From: Utricularia gibba
Lineage: Eukaryota; Streptophyta; Magnoliopsida; Lamiales; Lentibulariaceae
Direction: 5' to 3'
Assembly (NCBI GenBank): GCA_002189035.1
Contig: CM007989.1
Span: forward strand, 3,224,001 to 3,288,000
DNA: 64,000 nt
The notes below the pieces were generated by a model, which did not search any database, was not told where the DNA came from, and worked only from the letters and a program-made list of their open reading frames with translations. Both the position numbers and the translations under genes were made by a program. Shown piece by piece: positions 63,100 through 64,000 of this stretch (position 1 is its first letter; each line of letters opens with the position of its first letter).

Positions 63100-64000
63100 C
63101 TTGCGTGTACAGTCGAGTAGTGTGTGATTTTGTGGGTTTGGGAAAAAGGAATACTACTACAATCACAAATAACAGTACTGCTTTAAAAACTGAGTGAGCG
63201 GTTTGAATGCTTTTTTATAACAAAATTGAGAAATTTTGCCATTGAAAAAAAACTAATAAATTGAATAAGATTTAATAATTTTTAATTATATGTTAAAAAT
63301 AAAAATTACCATTTAAATGAATTGAATTCATTTTTTAGTTTAACTATAAATTTCAAATTAATCAATAATTTTAAAACACTGCTTATGAATTTGAATAAAG
63401 TATCATAAAATAAAAAAAGAAGCATAATACCAATATTCCTATTAAATTACATTTTTAGTTTTCTAAAAACATAGATGAAAAATGATATCCTTTTAATAAG
63501 ATTTAAAAAATATTTATGTTGTATTGGGCTTTAATTTGCTGTGGCGCATCTTGTCATAATGGGTGGCCCAATCTAGTATGTTTTATTCACAAGCGGGGAC
63601 GTACCCCGTACACCTACTGAAAGTACGAACTATCCCGTCCGTATTCCCTGTGATTGTCCTCCACTTTCTGCTCCCCCTCTCCAACCTTTTGGTTCTTCTT
63701 CCAAGTTCGATACATTTCTTGGCTTCAATCTAGTATTCATCTCAAAACCGTCTTGGGATTTATGCCCTTAACGCTTAAAACCCTAGCTTTACTCCTCTGA
63801 AACTGCTTTATAATTTATACTTCATTGGCACAAGTTGGGGGCGTGCTGGGATTCGACAATTTTGCTCTTTTTAAGGTATGCTTCTCTTTTTGTTTGTGTA
63901 ATGGTGGATTTGGTGGGTTATGTCTGCTAGGTCATATGTGTCATTGATTGTGGGAATGTAGGAAGGGCTGGTAACACAAGCTAGGATCTATGGTTATTTT
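63100..64000. other. FRO 3' flank and possible 5' UTR of a downstream gene
   Basis: After AT-rich DNA to about 63530, a mixed stretch with AAACCCTAG near 63778 and a donor-like TTTTTAAG|GTATGC at 63878 resembles a transcribed leader with a 5'-UTR intron on the plus strand. No coding exon is visible before the window ends. Confidence 0.35.

Overview
The window is plant nuclear DNA. Genes have many introns, intergenic DNA is AT-rich, and the families are plant-specific or plant-type: CLASSY, OCTOPUS-like, HIPP, FRO, R2R3-MYB, NF-YC, CBSCBSPB. Protein similarity fits a eudicot; I cannot name the species from sequence alone.

Layout: 0-6 kb (+), 3' part of a NUP214-type nucleoporin with an internal exon duplication, followed at 6.3-7.8 kb by a decayed copy of the Golgi tether p115/golgin candidate 6. 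8.5-10.2 kb (-), an AED3-like aspartic protease. 10.2-13.8 kb, AT-rich DNA with one copy of a dispersed repeat. 13.8-14.9 kb (+), a MYB46/83-type R2R3-MYB. 15.9-19.6 kb (-), a CLASSY3/4-type SNF2 protein. 20.8-21.3 kb (-), DUF538. 22.8-23.5 kb (-), NF-YC. 23.9-26.7 kb (-), a 14-exon CBSCBSPB gene. 28.9-30.2 kb (+), a two-HMA HIPP. 30.6-31.0 kb, second copy of the dispersed repeat. 31.7-36.7 kb (-), a dead Ty1/copia element with a full 5' LTR and a 3' LTR stump. 37.3-40.7 kb (+), a MORC ATPase. 41.2-43.4 kb (+), RNA pseudouridine synthase 7. 44.4-44.9 kb (-), TIM8. 46.5-47.0 kb (+), a fragment of a pyruvate dehydrogenase E1-beta gene. 47.6-50.4 kb (-), serine palmitoyltransferase LCB2. 50.9-53.3 kb (-), an Atos/FAM214-type protein. 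55.7 kb (-), a possible small conserved ORF. 56.3-58.1 kb (-), OCTOPUS-like. 60.5-63.1 kb (+), a ferric reductase (FRO). The last 0.4 kb may be the 5' UTR of a further gene.

Most genes are unrelated housekeeping or regulatory loci. Two (CLASSY and MORC) belong to families that act in DNA-methylation-linked silencing, and the copia element is the kind of target such proteins silence.

The most striking sequence-level pattern is that eight otherwise well-conserved genes each need exactly one extra base, usually in a short homopolymer, to stay in frame. After allowing for that base, the exon phases close in almost every gene. This looks like residual one-base deletions in the assembly rather than eight independent pseudogenes. 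Four multi-exon genes (CBSCBSPB, pseudouridine synthase 7, TIM8, FRO) close with no correction. I found no clear previously undescribed system. The best leads are the exon duplication in NUP214, the dispersed AT-rich repeat pair, the GC-AG introns and a few small unidentified ORFs.
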